Assembly (NCBI GenBank): GCA_004154925.1
Contig: QJNS01000698.1
Span: 186,001 to 250,000, forward strand
Source: Monosporascus cannonballus
Lineage: Eukaryota > Ascomycota > Sordariomycetes > Xylariales
DNA length: 64,000 nucleotides
Direction: 5' to 3'
Shown here: one piece after another, positions 46,636 to 58,850 of the stretch
How positions within the stretch are numbered: position 1 is the stretch's first letter
Layout: each line of letters opens with the position of its first letter
Made by a program: the position numbers and the translations under genes
Notes under the pieces: model-generated
The model's input: only the letters and a program-made list of their open reading frames with translations
The model's database searches: none
Told to the model about the DNA's origin: nothing

Positions 46636-49600
46636 CGTGAAAGCAATGTTAAGGGACGTGCTGGTCGGGGGTGGTATTTGTATAAGGGGATCTCTCAAAG
46701 GTCTCGTCACCCAGCCACTGGATGTTGTTTTGTGTGCGGACTGCGTTGTAGGGCGGAAGATGTTAGCAGATTACAAGGAAGATCTGCTCGACGGAGAAGA
46801 ATGTGGTTGCTGGTTGAAAGACAGCTTCTCCTGAAGGTTGGGTTGACATCAGACCATTTTATCTTCAACCAGATTCATTTGAACCCCCTCCTCCCCCTCA
46901 AAGGATGTAGCAAAGGATGGCGACCAAGGAAGCTTCACGAAGCGAGGCGCGACTTGGCGCGTTTCTGCCTGATGCCAAGATCACATTCGCGCGAAGTTCC
47001 CCTCAAGAATCGCGAGAGTTGCGCCTGGTCACCTGAGTCTCCATCCCTATTCAGACTGTTCGCTGCCCTTGGCTGCCGTTACGAATGCGATGTCTGATCA
47101 GCAGCCAATGAATGGCCTGTAATTCGGTTTGTGGCTTTTGGATGAGTCAACTTGCTGGGATAGGGGTTCTCCGCGAAAACGACGAATCACCCACATAAAC
47201 TTTTCGGCAGTCAACATCTCCAAAATCGGCCTGCCAGAACGCACAGGATACACCGTGTCCCACAGTGCTCAGAAAGTCTCCGCTCCCTGCAAAGTTGAGA
47301 TGCGACAACTTGGGCGGAAACCGCGGGAGCGAGTCGAAGGAGGACATTTGTCTCTGGTCTTCTGCTGACAATGCCAGCCAACTCTTTTCAAATCCCACGA
47401 GCGGGCCTATTATTCTTTGGATGATTGGAATACCGGAGAGGACTTAAAATCTCTCTTCTTTGGAGATCTCGATTAACTGCTTTAGCGAGCTCGGCATTGA
47501 AATGGGGTTGGTGTTGCGGTGCTAGGCTGCTAGGTGCTTAGCCGCTGGGCACCTACATCAATCAGCATGGAACGTACTACCATCTCCAGGTCGGTCGGCG
47601 ATGGTCTTAAAAATGCTAACCTGTCAACTTTTGTATGCAGTTTCTTTAGCATCAAGGACCGCCTGACATTTATTTTCCCCTTATGCTCTGATCAAGATGT
47701 TCCGCATCCTATATACCTGAGTGAGCCCCGTTCCAACTCAGCATATACTGTCAAGTACTCTAATAGGCTGTAAAATACATAACCGATAAGCTTATCTTAA
47801 AATGAAATTTTAGCGCAGTAGCTCGCCGACATATTCTGTTTCCCTTTTTGAGTTATAAAAACGATTAATTTGAATTTTAAAATATTATTCAATGAACTCC
47901 GCAGCTCAATCCTTCAGAATGGCAATAACGCTGTTCTTATTCACTTTAGGAATCTACCACAGGTTATCGCTTTGTTACGACATCAGTTGATTCTCTGATT
48001 GTAAAAACTCCTCCTCTGACCTCACCAATCACTCTCAAGACGAAAGTGTGCAGCTTGGGCAGCGGGATTGACGTGGTGCTGCCACTGCATGGGTGGGCAC
48101 TCGTCTGGGGCAGGCTTGTAGATTACCGGTGGCCGCTTCACCGCTGAATTTCCCCTGACCCCTGAATTCGTCCTCAGAATAGACTTTATCCACCGCGACA
48201 GCATCTTTCGGATGTCCTCAAACGGGTTAATGTATCCGGAGACATCTTAGAGTTCGCACTAGGCCGGCATCAAAGCGTAACTCAACCAAGTCTAGAACGT
48301 CACACGATGACGACGATGATATGGTCAGTCCAAGGTATGGTGACGCTTTCTGCTTACTTTGACTACATCCCTTTACCCCAAGAACTTGGAGATGCGCTGT
48401 AATGGCTACGGCTCCCCCCCTTGAAACGAGTCCTGTTGATGACGGGTATAATAGGGTGGACTCAGGGCAAGATAGTGCGCCATTCTCGGCTGCATGCAGC
48501 ATCTTCTTAAGAAGAGCATCGAAGTTTCGTCCAAGGTTCGCATAGGACTGTCGAGGAACTGAGCCGAGCTCTGTCAGCTACCTCGTCCCCCAGGCCATCA
48601 GCGAACATGTTTCGGGCTGAAGCGTCGTGACTCGTGAAGTATGATGTATGCACTTCAGGCTTCGGGAGATCCAGGACGTTAACCGTTCCGTCTCGGTTAG
48701 CTCGAGCTGAGGTGGGTTCTGGCGTTCTTGTCAATTCGGAAGTATGACGCTATGAAGTTACATTGTTCGGCCGCGTCGCGCTCGTAGGCGCCATCGTGGA
48801 TGGACGCCTCTACATTCCTTCCCATCTAAATTGATTCGACAGATAGCTGCTGTATGCGCACGGATCCATCGACCGACAAACATGCCGTTTCGGCCGTCTC
48901 CACACAACTGGCTGAATGGGAAGACTGTCACTGCCAAAGTCTAATAAGCTGCATGTTACATAGTTGGCGTCGAATGGCAGACAAAGCATTTCTACCTGCC
49001 AGACTGTGCTTGGAGCGAACCCAACTGGGTATGACTCCGATATTACTTTTACCAGATCTCTATTTACTGAAAAGCACGTCCGCTTTTATTACGGCTTTCC
49101 AGAAATATTTGACGCAATGCAACACACTGTCTTGGTGAATCAACGGCTGAAATACCGCCTTGAAAGAACCACATCTTGATGTCATCACCGTAACTAGGGA
49201 CGATAGGTCCTTTCCATGGGACCAGATAGTGGTTGCTATAGTGATGGTGAGAGAAAATATGCAAAAGACGAAACGAATTCCGCACCAGGAACCAGTCTTC
49301 CATCTCCATTGCTGATGTAATCCAGGCCTTCTATGCACCGATATTTTGATAGCGCATACTAACAAAATTAGCAGGCAGAAGTCTCTCATGGCCGTTCCGT
49401 TTCTCCCCTGGGCTGTGAAGGCTGTTGGCTGTCCTGGCGACCGTTGCCACCGTCTTCAGTGGCAACTTCGGATCTTTGGGCGACGGCATGACTGTCGCCT
49501 TGCTGCTCGGTGCTCTGTTTGGCCAATTCGGCACGCCGGCGGAAACCCCATGGGGTCAGTTGGATCGTATGGTAAGCCATTCATCATGAAAGAATCCCGC

Positions 49601-51180
49601 TCTTACTTAGGGAGCTGCTTGGCGACCCTCTCTTCGGGCTGGCTTAGGTAGGAGCATCCGGCGTAAGTAGTTTGGCCGGGGTCGACCTTGCTCTCTTCCA
49701 AGAACTTCTGGCTCTGCAGTAAAGTAGCAAGCCGCTGGTTGCCAAGAGAATCCGCTCGCTTTTTTGAGGATTCTCACGATCCTGCAAGTTCTAGGGGTTC
49801 CAGGATTCAAGGCACCAGTATACCAATGCTCAACATGAGCGACCACAATCGTATTCACGACTGGCATAGCCGGGGCCTTGCTTGTCTCCGGCTCGGCGCC
49901 TGTCCCGCCTGGGACGTATTTGAGCTATGCCTGGTCCTGTTGGTCCCTGTGCTGTTTTTGAGCTTGAGCGCGAGCAGCTCCAGTTGGCTGTGGTATAGAG
50001 TTGTCTGCAACATTCTGACAGGCCCGAAGATGGTGCCTTACACCTTCTCTCTAGCTCAATCCGTGGACCTGACTATGGCTGGGATACTTCCTATCTGCTC
50101 TGGTGCAAGAGGGAGGGTCAACTTGTGGAACGGTATCCGGAAACAGTCGCGATCTACCTCTTTAGTCCCTCCCCGCGTTGAGTCGATTATTTGTGCAACT
50201 TGAGAAGTCCAGGGTTCCGATTGCTTCTGCTCTTGCGGATGCAGTGAGTACTTTTGATACGAGCGCTCGAAGTTGGGGTTCATCAGCCAGAACACAATAT
50301 CACTCTCCGTTATATTCTTGTGATTGATAACCACCTGGCTGATATGCTCGACCCCCCTGATGATAGCCAGGCCCGTGACAGAAGAGTCGGCATTCGTTCG
50401 GCCCGCGATGGGTGTCAGACCTAGTAAAGCCAGTCAGCCCTAGCGGAAATTACTTCCTGTACCCCTGGTACCTTTTTCTCCCAGCTCCAGCTGTATTTAC
50501 GTGTATAAAAGGAGGGTTCGCTACCTTCACCTTCTATCTAAGACCTTCTAGAGATCAGGCAACCTGTTAATACACTTTTCTTCAGTTATATGCTTCTGTA
50601 TGTGATGTCAGGGTCTCACAGATGTCAGGGTCTCACAATGGGTCTCAGGACCTGTATCCGCAGCTTGTCATTTTGTTGCATAAGCCGCCCCATTTTACAG
50701 TCGTTGGCGAATACTTGGTTACGACTTTGCCAATGACAGAGGTGCGGGTATGGCTCTCGCTATTTTGTCGATGCGGGTGTTAGCATTGCGGAATCTTTGG
50801 TTGTAGCCACCAGAACAAGCGAAGGGCCGCCAGCCGGACCTGCTGGGGCCATCCTGATTATCCCATTCCGAAGGTTGAGCGGGCCTTGATGAATGAAGGA
50901 GCATGTCAGTCACGGGTTCTCAGACATCTTCTCACGGTTCAGGATTGCCGTTACAAGACCGGGCTGCAATCGTAACTTGACGTTATGTTATAGATGTAGG
51001 AGAAGCGAGCGTGCGGGAGACATTCTGTTTGATGATTTCCTCGGTCGGCAAACGAAGTATAAGGAACCGAGAGGATCGTAATAGAGGTTATATCCCGGCT
51101 CATGGACCGCAAGGTGATAGGTCACAGAATTCTCGAGGTTCGGAAGATGCATTGCCAATTCGTTGACAGGTTATGCAATT
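46636..51180. other. Gene-poor stretch, no confident gene
   Basis: About 4.5 kb with ordinary composition and only short frames. AT-richer near 47770-47990. The one exception worth noting is 50056-50420 (minus), listed separately. Confidence 0.4.
50056..50420 (-). pseudogene. Possible coding fragment, family unknown
   Basis: A frame of about 120 codons with no stop, of protein-like composition (TPIAGRTNADSSVTGLAII, then NHKNITESDIVFWLMNPNF) and a normal stop. The formal ATG is at 50334 but the frame stays open upstream. No connecting exons or known motifs. Could be a degraded gene or a last exon of an unrecognised one. Confidence 0.35.
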
Positions 51181-52800
51181 AACTGGAAACGACTCCGCTG
51201 TCGTTGCTGAGTTAGGCTTAGAAGACCTAAGATCGATGCCAAGGCAAGTGGTGAGGCAGACGGTGGTGGATCAACGAGTGCAGATCAGGCAAAGGATACG
51301 CGCATGACGATGAGATTATAGACAATGATGCGGTGAGAGGAGAAGCTCCAAAGCCTGGGATTGTAGGGAGATACACTCCGAGAGCTGAACCACCATTCCG
51401 ACAACAAAGTCCCGTGCTATACGCCATAAGAAAGCGTCAAGTCGGTTCCGGCGGGAATGTCCCTGCGCGCCTTGAAGATGATGCTGTGTTGGGCTTTGTT
51501 GGTGTAATAGTCGACATTGTTTCAGGATCTGCAAGTGTTGTCCGGAAAGATGCTGGGGCCTGATTACACCGGTTATCACGTTAGTATCAGCTTCAACCGA
51601 TTATGCCGTAGTTCTCAGGGCGAGGTGGGTGGTGAAGTAGGTGGCGAAAGGTGCAATTAAGAACAGACCTATGGAAGGATATATTCAGTGGTCGATTGGG
51701 ATGCGGACAACGATTCAGCGAGAAGCAAGTTCCCAAGCCTGGGACGGAATGGAACGTTTCACTCCAAGAGAGCGTGATGAATGGTAAGGGGGACAGTGGA
51801 GGATCGACAATGAAGATCCCAGGAGATATACATTGATCGCTGAGGGTATAGACAAAGGCGCGATAAGAAGCGAAGTTCTCAAGCCTGGAATGAGATAGGA
51901 AGTAGTCCACTCAGGGCGAGGGATAGTGAGGCAGCCTGTGAATGTCTAGTGCAGATCGTGTGAACGGATATACTGCTCAATGTGTATATGGGCAGTAAGG
52001 TGGTGAGAAGAGAAGTTCCGAAAAGCCGGAATCGGGACAGGTTCACTCCAAAAGGGCGAGGTCGATAATGAGGGGGAGGCTTAAGGGTGGACGAAGGTCA
52101 GATCCTGTAAGGGATATGCACCGACTAATACGTGTATGCATAGTAAGAAACGGTGAGAAGGCTCTCGAGCACGGTATGTGGTTAAAGAGAATACCTTCAA
52201 ATCAAGCTGCTAACGACTCCGATATCGTTGCTAAGTTGGCGGCTAATTTGACGACGTTCGCGTACCTTCTCGACGACACTTAAATGATCGCCAATCGATA
52301 ACGCCGACGTAGTTACCAATCCGGCAATACCAGCGTACTTGCCAAATCGGCGATCAGTTGAAATTATAGGCAACGACTCCGCTTTCGTTGCTGAGTTAGC
52401 AAGCAATGCGAGGACAGGCACCGATTAACGAGTACGTGGGTAATTTGAGGTGGTGAGAAGTGAGGTTATCAAGCCCGTGATGGGGAAAGGTTCACTGCAA
52501 GAGGGCGAAGTGGGAGGGCGAAGTAAAGACTTAAGGATGGACAAGGTCAGATCCTGCGGGTAGATAGGCACTAGTCGAGGTGGTACGGAGAAGTGATCCG
52601 TTGAAAAAGGAAGTCCTTAAAGGCGGGCCGGGAAAACGTTCACTACAAAAAAGTGAGGTGAATATGAAAATCTGGAATATACCTACCAGGTGAAGAAGAA
52701 AGTTAATAGGAAGCTAGACAGCAATAAGATGAGTAGAGAGTTGCCGAAGTCGGGTTGGAGAAAGGTTTACTCCGTCGAAGTGAAGTGGATGTAAGGGGTG
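51181..52800 (+). repeat. Degenerate tandem-repeat field, unit about 130-250 bp
   Basis: A purine-rich block recurs with variation. It has the core GAGAAG..AAGTTC..AAGCC, a run of G/A, then GGTTCACTCCAAGAGGGCGAG, often followed by GGTCAGATCCTG. Copies were seen with the CACTC core near 51374, 51760, 51908, 52035, 52492, 52640 and 52770. Some copies also carry an upstream hairpin motif AACGACTCCG..TCGTTGCT (51188, 52208, 52371). No coding frame explains the pattern. Spacing is irregular and copies diverge, so this looks like an old satellite-like array or decayed multicopy element, not a recent expansion. Confidence 0.7.
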
Positions 52801-55158
52801 AACGAAGGTAGCTTGTGGAAGCAGCACGTATTAGGTGAGGAAGAGGTGATTGGCGTTTAGATGATAATATTCTGATTTTAGGAAAATAGAGTCGGCCGTG
52901 ACATAAGAAACTGAAAACAAGGGCTTGTGAATAATGTGCAACTATACGTAGGGCACGTAGTTATGAAAAGGCATTAGTTAAAATATATTGCTGAACCAGA
53001 GCTGTAAAGAGTTGGACAAAGTATATTGGTTAATAGCAGTGGCTGAAATTAGTTTGTAAAGGAAGTTGTTGAAAGGGAGCTACAAAAAAGGTTGTAGAAC
53101 AGCGTCAGCTGGGAAGTCGCCGAGATGGGCAGGTTCGAGTCAAGATACTTGAACCACCGTTTTTATCCAGTACGCGAAATATGAGAACGGAATAATAAGA
53201 CTCTGGCCGATGATGTAATTCGTGCTCGGTCAAGGAAGAGATTTCGCTTGGGATGCATAGATGGCAGCGAGGGACATACATAGGCGGTTAGAGGTGGCCC
53301 AGCTATTATGGTCAGCGCCTGAATGTCGTGCCGAAGCTCAGGTAAAGGATTTTCAAGATGTAGGCTGGAGGGCAGAGGTAGATAAATGCAGTTCTTGTAA
53401 GAAGATGTGCAGTAAGAGATATGAAATAAGGGATTTCCGGAGGCCAAACCTATAAGTCTGGGCATAAGGTTAAGGAAGTCTCCTTTTGGGGTGAGGTGAG
53501 CGGTGAATGTTGGGAGATAGAGATATATAGAGTTAATGAAGAGAAGAGCACCAGGAGCTGGGTGAAAAGCATAGTCGTTATGGATTATCGCACAGGCATT
53601 ATCGGAGAAAGAGATCGCTAGGAGATATCAATAAGTGAACTGTTTCTTCGATGCACTTCAGCTGGGAAGTATATGTGAGCATATCTTCAAGAGCTCACTG
53701 TTAATACTCAGAACAAAAACCGTCTTGCTTTATAAGTCTACGAGGAAGACCAGCCCAATTCAGAGAGGTAAAAACATCAAAGTCACAGGGATGCACGGAC
53801 GCTGGCAAGAGGCAGCGCTTTCAACAATTTCGATATTAGGTAGAAAAGGCCAGCTCGGTATATAACAGCGCATTATCAGGAAGCCAAGGCGTAGCAGGAT
53901 CTACCTCACATGTGATAAGAAAGAATTACAATACAGGAGGTGGTGTTGTCATCAATCTGAACAGATTCAGAAAGACGGTACCAGAAACCTTCAGCCGGGG
54001 AGCGCTGACGGCGTATCAGAGCCCGGAGACGCATGCAAGGTGAAGCTTTACTAAGACCCAGAGCAGCCTCGGTTCTTTATCGGAAGCATGATTATGGAGG
54101 ATAATACTGTCGCACTCAGAAAATGGTGTACTATTGCCAGCTCTGGCTCTAACGAGGGAAGAATGTCTCTAGGCCCTCTGGGCTGATTGATCCCGTTATA
54201 TAGCCTCCTGGTGGGGCTCTTTGTTAGTTGTGTTAGAGGTCAGAATGACAAGGCAACCCATATATTGATAACAGTCTGGAACCTGACCCTTTCTCTCTTT
54301 CCTGGGAGGAACAGCCCATATATATGGACCCACGTACCACACTCTATCATAACCTCTTGTTGGCCCTGACACTCGTCAGGGGGTTTCAGATTAGGGCCCT
54401 GTAGACTCCCGTATTGTCCGTGGCGAATATCATATTTGCGTGGCTACAAAACAAGCCGCACTTCAGTATCGCTCTACTAGTCTTCAGCAAACTGAGAAAC
54501 GTGTTTTTGTAGATCCTCTCGGTAAGGAGCTATAAGACGAAGGGAATCACATTGGTCTATGGTGAAAATTCGCAAAACTGTTGCTTGGAGCTTGTTGGAC
54601 GACGATAAGCAGAGCAGAGCTAGGCTCAAGGCGCTTGCTGAGAACGCACGTGTGCGGGAAGAGATCATGAAGTCAGGCGGAGCGTAAAAGCGGTCTGGCT
54701 TTAGGAAGCCAGCTTTGTAAATACGCATTACAAGTTCTTCTGTCAGGGTACCTGTTTATTTTCAAGTAAACTACGGTCTATCTACAGATTATCTACTCTG
54801 GTTCCAGGCGTACCGATATTCGCGTCTATTACATACCCGGGTAAAGGTTGGGAGCTCAACTCGAGGGAATAACAGATGCATCACCCAAAACACACTAAAG
54901 GATAGAGGACACCGCATGATCTGTGGGAAGACTAGTCGATTCATCGTCGACTAGCATACAAATCGAGTCCATGCTCGATACTACTCTCAGGTGTGCGCTC
55001 GCATTGGCGACAGCGTAAGGCACCATTCCCAGACAGGTACCCTGATCACTACCACAGCGAACGACCAATATCCCATCATACCCCATGTATAACTTGCGCC
55101 CGCTCCAAACTCAAATCCCTCCAAGACCGTCTACCAGGAAAGCGGCAACGTCTCCCTA
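52801..55158. other. No confident gene
   Basis: Weak echoes of the repeat field may continue to about 53500. Otherwise only short frames without motifs. Confidence 0.35.
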
Positions 55159-58100
55159 TCAATCAATCATTATCACCTCGGGCTCGGGGTGGGAGTCGCC
55201 AGCCGGCTCGGGCTCGGGCTCGGTCTCGCTCTCACTCTGGGGCTCGGGCTCCGTGGCACCGAACTGGAAGAGCAGGGCCTCGACGCGAACCCGCGCATGT
55301 TCGACCTGGTCCTCGATGTCGAAGTCATGTTTCTTGTCGGGCTTGTCCTGCCACGGCGGCCTGGTGGAGCGGCAGATTTCCAAGGGGTGCTGGTCGTACC
55401 ACTCTTCCTCCTCCTCGACGCCATACGGGTGCTCGCCCTCGGGGTCGCCGACGGCGTTGGGGTCCGCGTGCTCGAACAGCAGGCTCTGCACCCAGCGCTC
55501 CTCGAGGTGCCGCACCGCCTCCTGCAGCGGCGTGTACCGGTATTCCGGCGGGTTTGGGTCCGCGCCGCGCTGCAGCACCATCTTGAGCAGCTGGCCCGTG
55601 GTGCCGCCCGCGTCTACGTCGACTGGCTCGTAGGGCTCACGCAGCGCGTCGAACAGCGCGCGCGGCTCGCGCGTGAAGTCTGCGCCAGCTTCGAGGAAGT
55701 GCTCGAGGAAGTCGATGCGGCGTCGCGCCACGCAGAGCCGCAGCATCGTCGTCTGGTCGCGCGTCGGGTTCGCGGCCGCGTTGCGCCCTCCCGCCTCGGG
55801 ACTCATGATGAACGTGTCGGTCCAGAGCGCGGCGCGGTCGTCGGGTGCAATCTGCTTCAGGTAGACGGCGGCGAGCTCCGGCCAATTGAGGGTCAATAGG
55901 CTCACGAGAATGCTGGTCTCCTGGCGCGAGGGCAGTACTGCGCCCTTTTCGGTCCGGAAGAGAGCGTTCAGCTTAGCCCACTTTGGGAAGGCCTGCCGGG
56001 TCGCCGCGTTGCGCAGCGCGTCCAGGTGCAGACTGGTAGGCTTGAGGCACGGGAACACGGTTTCCCAAATCGACTGCTCCGTCACGATCAGCGCCCGGCG
56101 GCTCTCTAGCGCTTTTTCCGTCATCCTGAGGCAGTACTCCTCGTACCTCGTCGGTTGATTCTGACCCCGGGGGCGGTTGTTGCCAAACTGTAGCAGGCCG
56201 TTGAACACGACCTCGAGCTCCAGGATTTGGGTCTTGACGTTCGTCAGAGCGAAGTCCTTTGCAGGGCCCTTTGCCGTGTTCCGGGCGAATAGATACTCCT
56301 TGACCGTGTAGTGGGCCGGAGCCACGCGGACTCTGTTGTTGGCGTCGTCGTCCCGTGTGAATACGGAAGCAGGTCTCCGGCTGAGCTTAGTCACCTGGAT
56401 TAGGCACCCCAGTATCCGCTCGAGTCGCTGGATGTCGAAGGCGTGAGCCAAGCCGCGGGGGACATTAAAAAGGGATGCTTCAACCAAGACGTCGGCGCTA
56501 GGAATCTCAGCTGAGTTGCTGCAGATCAGAGCAAGTGCCGTTCGGGCAAACGTGCGGTTGTGTTTGTTGCGGCCGTCTGCGTGAGGAATTCGCTCTACAA
56601 TGAGCCGCTCATAAGTGTCGAAGACAGTATCCGGCAAATTCTGAAGGAGATCCTGTATGGCTGGTTCGTCGCTCAACTCGAGCGAGTCGATCATGTCGAT
56701 CTGGCAGGCGACCCATCGAAACCTAACAAGCGAGTCAGTTATGGCATCAATAAGTATAGAATTATGCTCTTACATTCCCCTAGCCTCTCTTGCAAGCTTG
56801 GCCTCGATTTTTTGCAGAAATTCCGGTCGCAGGTGCCTCAGCTGTTCAATCCGTTGCAGCCTGCGACGAACATACGTGCTTATAGCGTTCAGCACGAAAT
56901 GGTTGTCCATCGATAGTTCCGTGTAGGCTTGATAGCGCTTAGAGATTTCGGGGACGAGTTTCCCCTGCGACAGCCATGGCGAAGACGCCTCGCCACAACG
57001 GAATGGTCCACTACCACGTGGCGGCGTATGCGGTTCCGCAGAATTCGACTCTGAAGGCTTGCGTGTCCTGGATGGGCGCCGTGACTCTGAAGCACCCGAG
57101 CCTGGTTGCCGATTTCCGAACTGTGACGAAGGCCGGGGATTCCAGAAGCCCTTGGCTTGTTGGCCTTCGGACGATGATGAAGGTTGCGGTGGTGGGGAGT
57201 CCATGTTTGATGGCTGGCGTCCCGGCTGCCAATCAGCGGACGCCTGCCCAGGCAAGAACTCCGGGGGTATCGGTGGGTTGGACCCCGAGTCGGGGCCTCG
57301 TGAGGGTCTCCCAGGACGGGTGGGCCTCGGACGGGTTGGGCTTGGTTCTGCTGGGCGTTCCGTGTATCGAGAGTGATAAGACGAGTACTGAGGTGTAGGT
57401 GTTAGTACTATACCGGTGTCAAGGAATGAGGTGATCTCTCCGAGGGGTGGTAGTGCCTCAAGAGCTGCTCGGATGTCCAGCTCGTCACGACTAATCAATA
57501 GAAGCGAAACGTGGTCGAAGGCGGGGTCTGTCCCGATAGTGGTCAAGACCTTCATGAAATGGTTTCGTGGCTTCGAGCTCTCATCAACGGCGTCCACGGC
57601 AATGCACACCCGGCGCGAAAACCGCCTCGTAACGGCGAGGAGGTATTTTAACAGGTCGTCGATCAGAACTCTGTGGACACTACCTCGGTGCTTCCCATAG
57701 AGGTTGAAGAGCTCCTGTGGGATGAACCGCTCGGACTGGTTGCACAAGTCTGCGAGGACCCATTGCAGGAACGGGCGCGTTTTGTCCTGGTTGCGTTGGT
57801 GAGAGCAGTAGTAGTAGGAGTAGCCCTTTGATTGGCAGTTATTTGCAATCGTGTCGATCAGGAACGACGCGAGGATCGTCTTCCCCGCGCCGGGGATACC
57901 GTGGATCCAAAGACAGCGACGATGGTCATGTTGCGACTTGGAGCCGCCTGCAACCCACGTCTTCCAAATATCGGATCTGGTCATCCAGTCGCAGGTCTCA
58001 TCTTCTCGCATGTTGCGTTTCTCGAGGTGGATTTCGTGGGAATCGATCTTGTCGGGCTTTAGCCAGGCAAGGATTTATTGCCTTTCCTGCGCTTTTCGGC

Positions 58101-58850
58101 TAGCATTAGTCGGCAGTTGTGGAAGAACACTTGGACAACCATAGAAACCTACCTGATGCGTGCGACTCGACTTGCTGGATACCTTCCTGAACCCTAGACA
58201 TGTCCCAACTGCTTATAGTTAGCAGACGAAAGTCGAAGTAACTGGGACAGAGACCCAGGTACGTACACAATTCTGTTGGTCAGAAGCAAATTGATCGAAC
58301 TCTTGTGAGCCTCCAGCTCCCGTAACAACTCTTCGGCCTTACCTTGCTTCAAGATAGGCCAGGTTAGCTTGACATACCACTTTGGAGGTTTACCACCAGA
58401 GCGTGGACCAGGGAAATCGCCTGGAGACGACGAGCCGTCTGATTTGGGGGTCACGAGCTCCTTGAGCTGTTGTAGGCAACTCCGTGTTTGCTCAAGAATC
58501 CCCTTGTTGGCTAGGACCATGCGTAGTGACCGGGAAGTTCTGTCATCTGGCTTTATGAGATCTTCCAGGAGCTCTAACTGAGGCACCCAAGCGCCCAATA
58601 GCTCGATGATTCGGCTCATAAAAGCTCCTGTCCCGCGGACTTGCTGGTAGTATTCCTTACACCAGTTGATAATGCTGGCAATGTCGCCCAGCATACCGGG
58701 TAGACTCATTAGAAGGTCGGCCATCGCCGAAGGTTTAGGTGGTGTTTGCTTGTTCTGATACTGAAAATGCAGAGGCTTGGTGGTTGCCAAAGGATGTTGA
58801 TTCGGATCGGAATTGCGAGAGTATAGAGGGTTAAATATTCCACTTGACAA
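55159..58850 (-). CDS. NACHT-ankyrin NLR-like (STAND) protein, possibly interrupted
   Basis: Fungal STAND-type immune-receptor-like gene. An N-terminal exon (58850-58267; Met at 58724 gives the likelier start MADLLMSLPG) encodes a helical fungal N-terminal effector-type domain ending LTWPILKQGKAEELLRELE. A small exon follows (about 58208-58153). A large exon ending at 56774 carries the NACHT domain with Walker A GIPGAGKT and Walker B CIAVDAVDES. A ~170-residue Pro/Ser/Arg-rich disordered insert comes next. The last exon (56722-55159) continues MFRWVACQ and helical STAND motifs, then ankyrin-like repeats (LLKMVLQRGADPNPP, TPLQEAV) and an acidic Glu/Pro tail. Such proteins sense non-self and can trigger cell death. 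At 58075-58077 an in-frame TAA sits just before ILAWLKP, and the second splice does not fit phase cleanly, so the gene may be broken there. Confidence 0.85.

Noticed and set aside
49430..49580. Short hydrophobic frame (TVALLLGALFGQFGTP)
   Set aside because: Too short, has a stop just upstream and no linked exons; could be a membrane-gene relic but unsupported.
51181..52800. CRISPR-like array
   Set aside because: Repeats are long, diverged and irregularly spaced, and the organism is eukaryotic.
54559..54687. 42-codon plus-strand frame with a charged, helical-looking end
   Set aside because: Too short and unlinked; an overlapping minus-strand frame is equally open.
55189..55899. 236-codon plus-strand frame with Leu/Gly/Val-rich text
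   Set aside because: Antisense shadow of the GC-rich last NLR exon.
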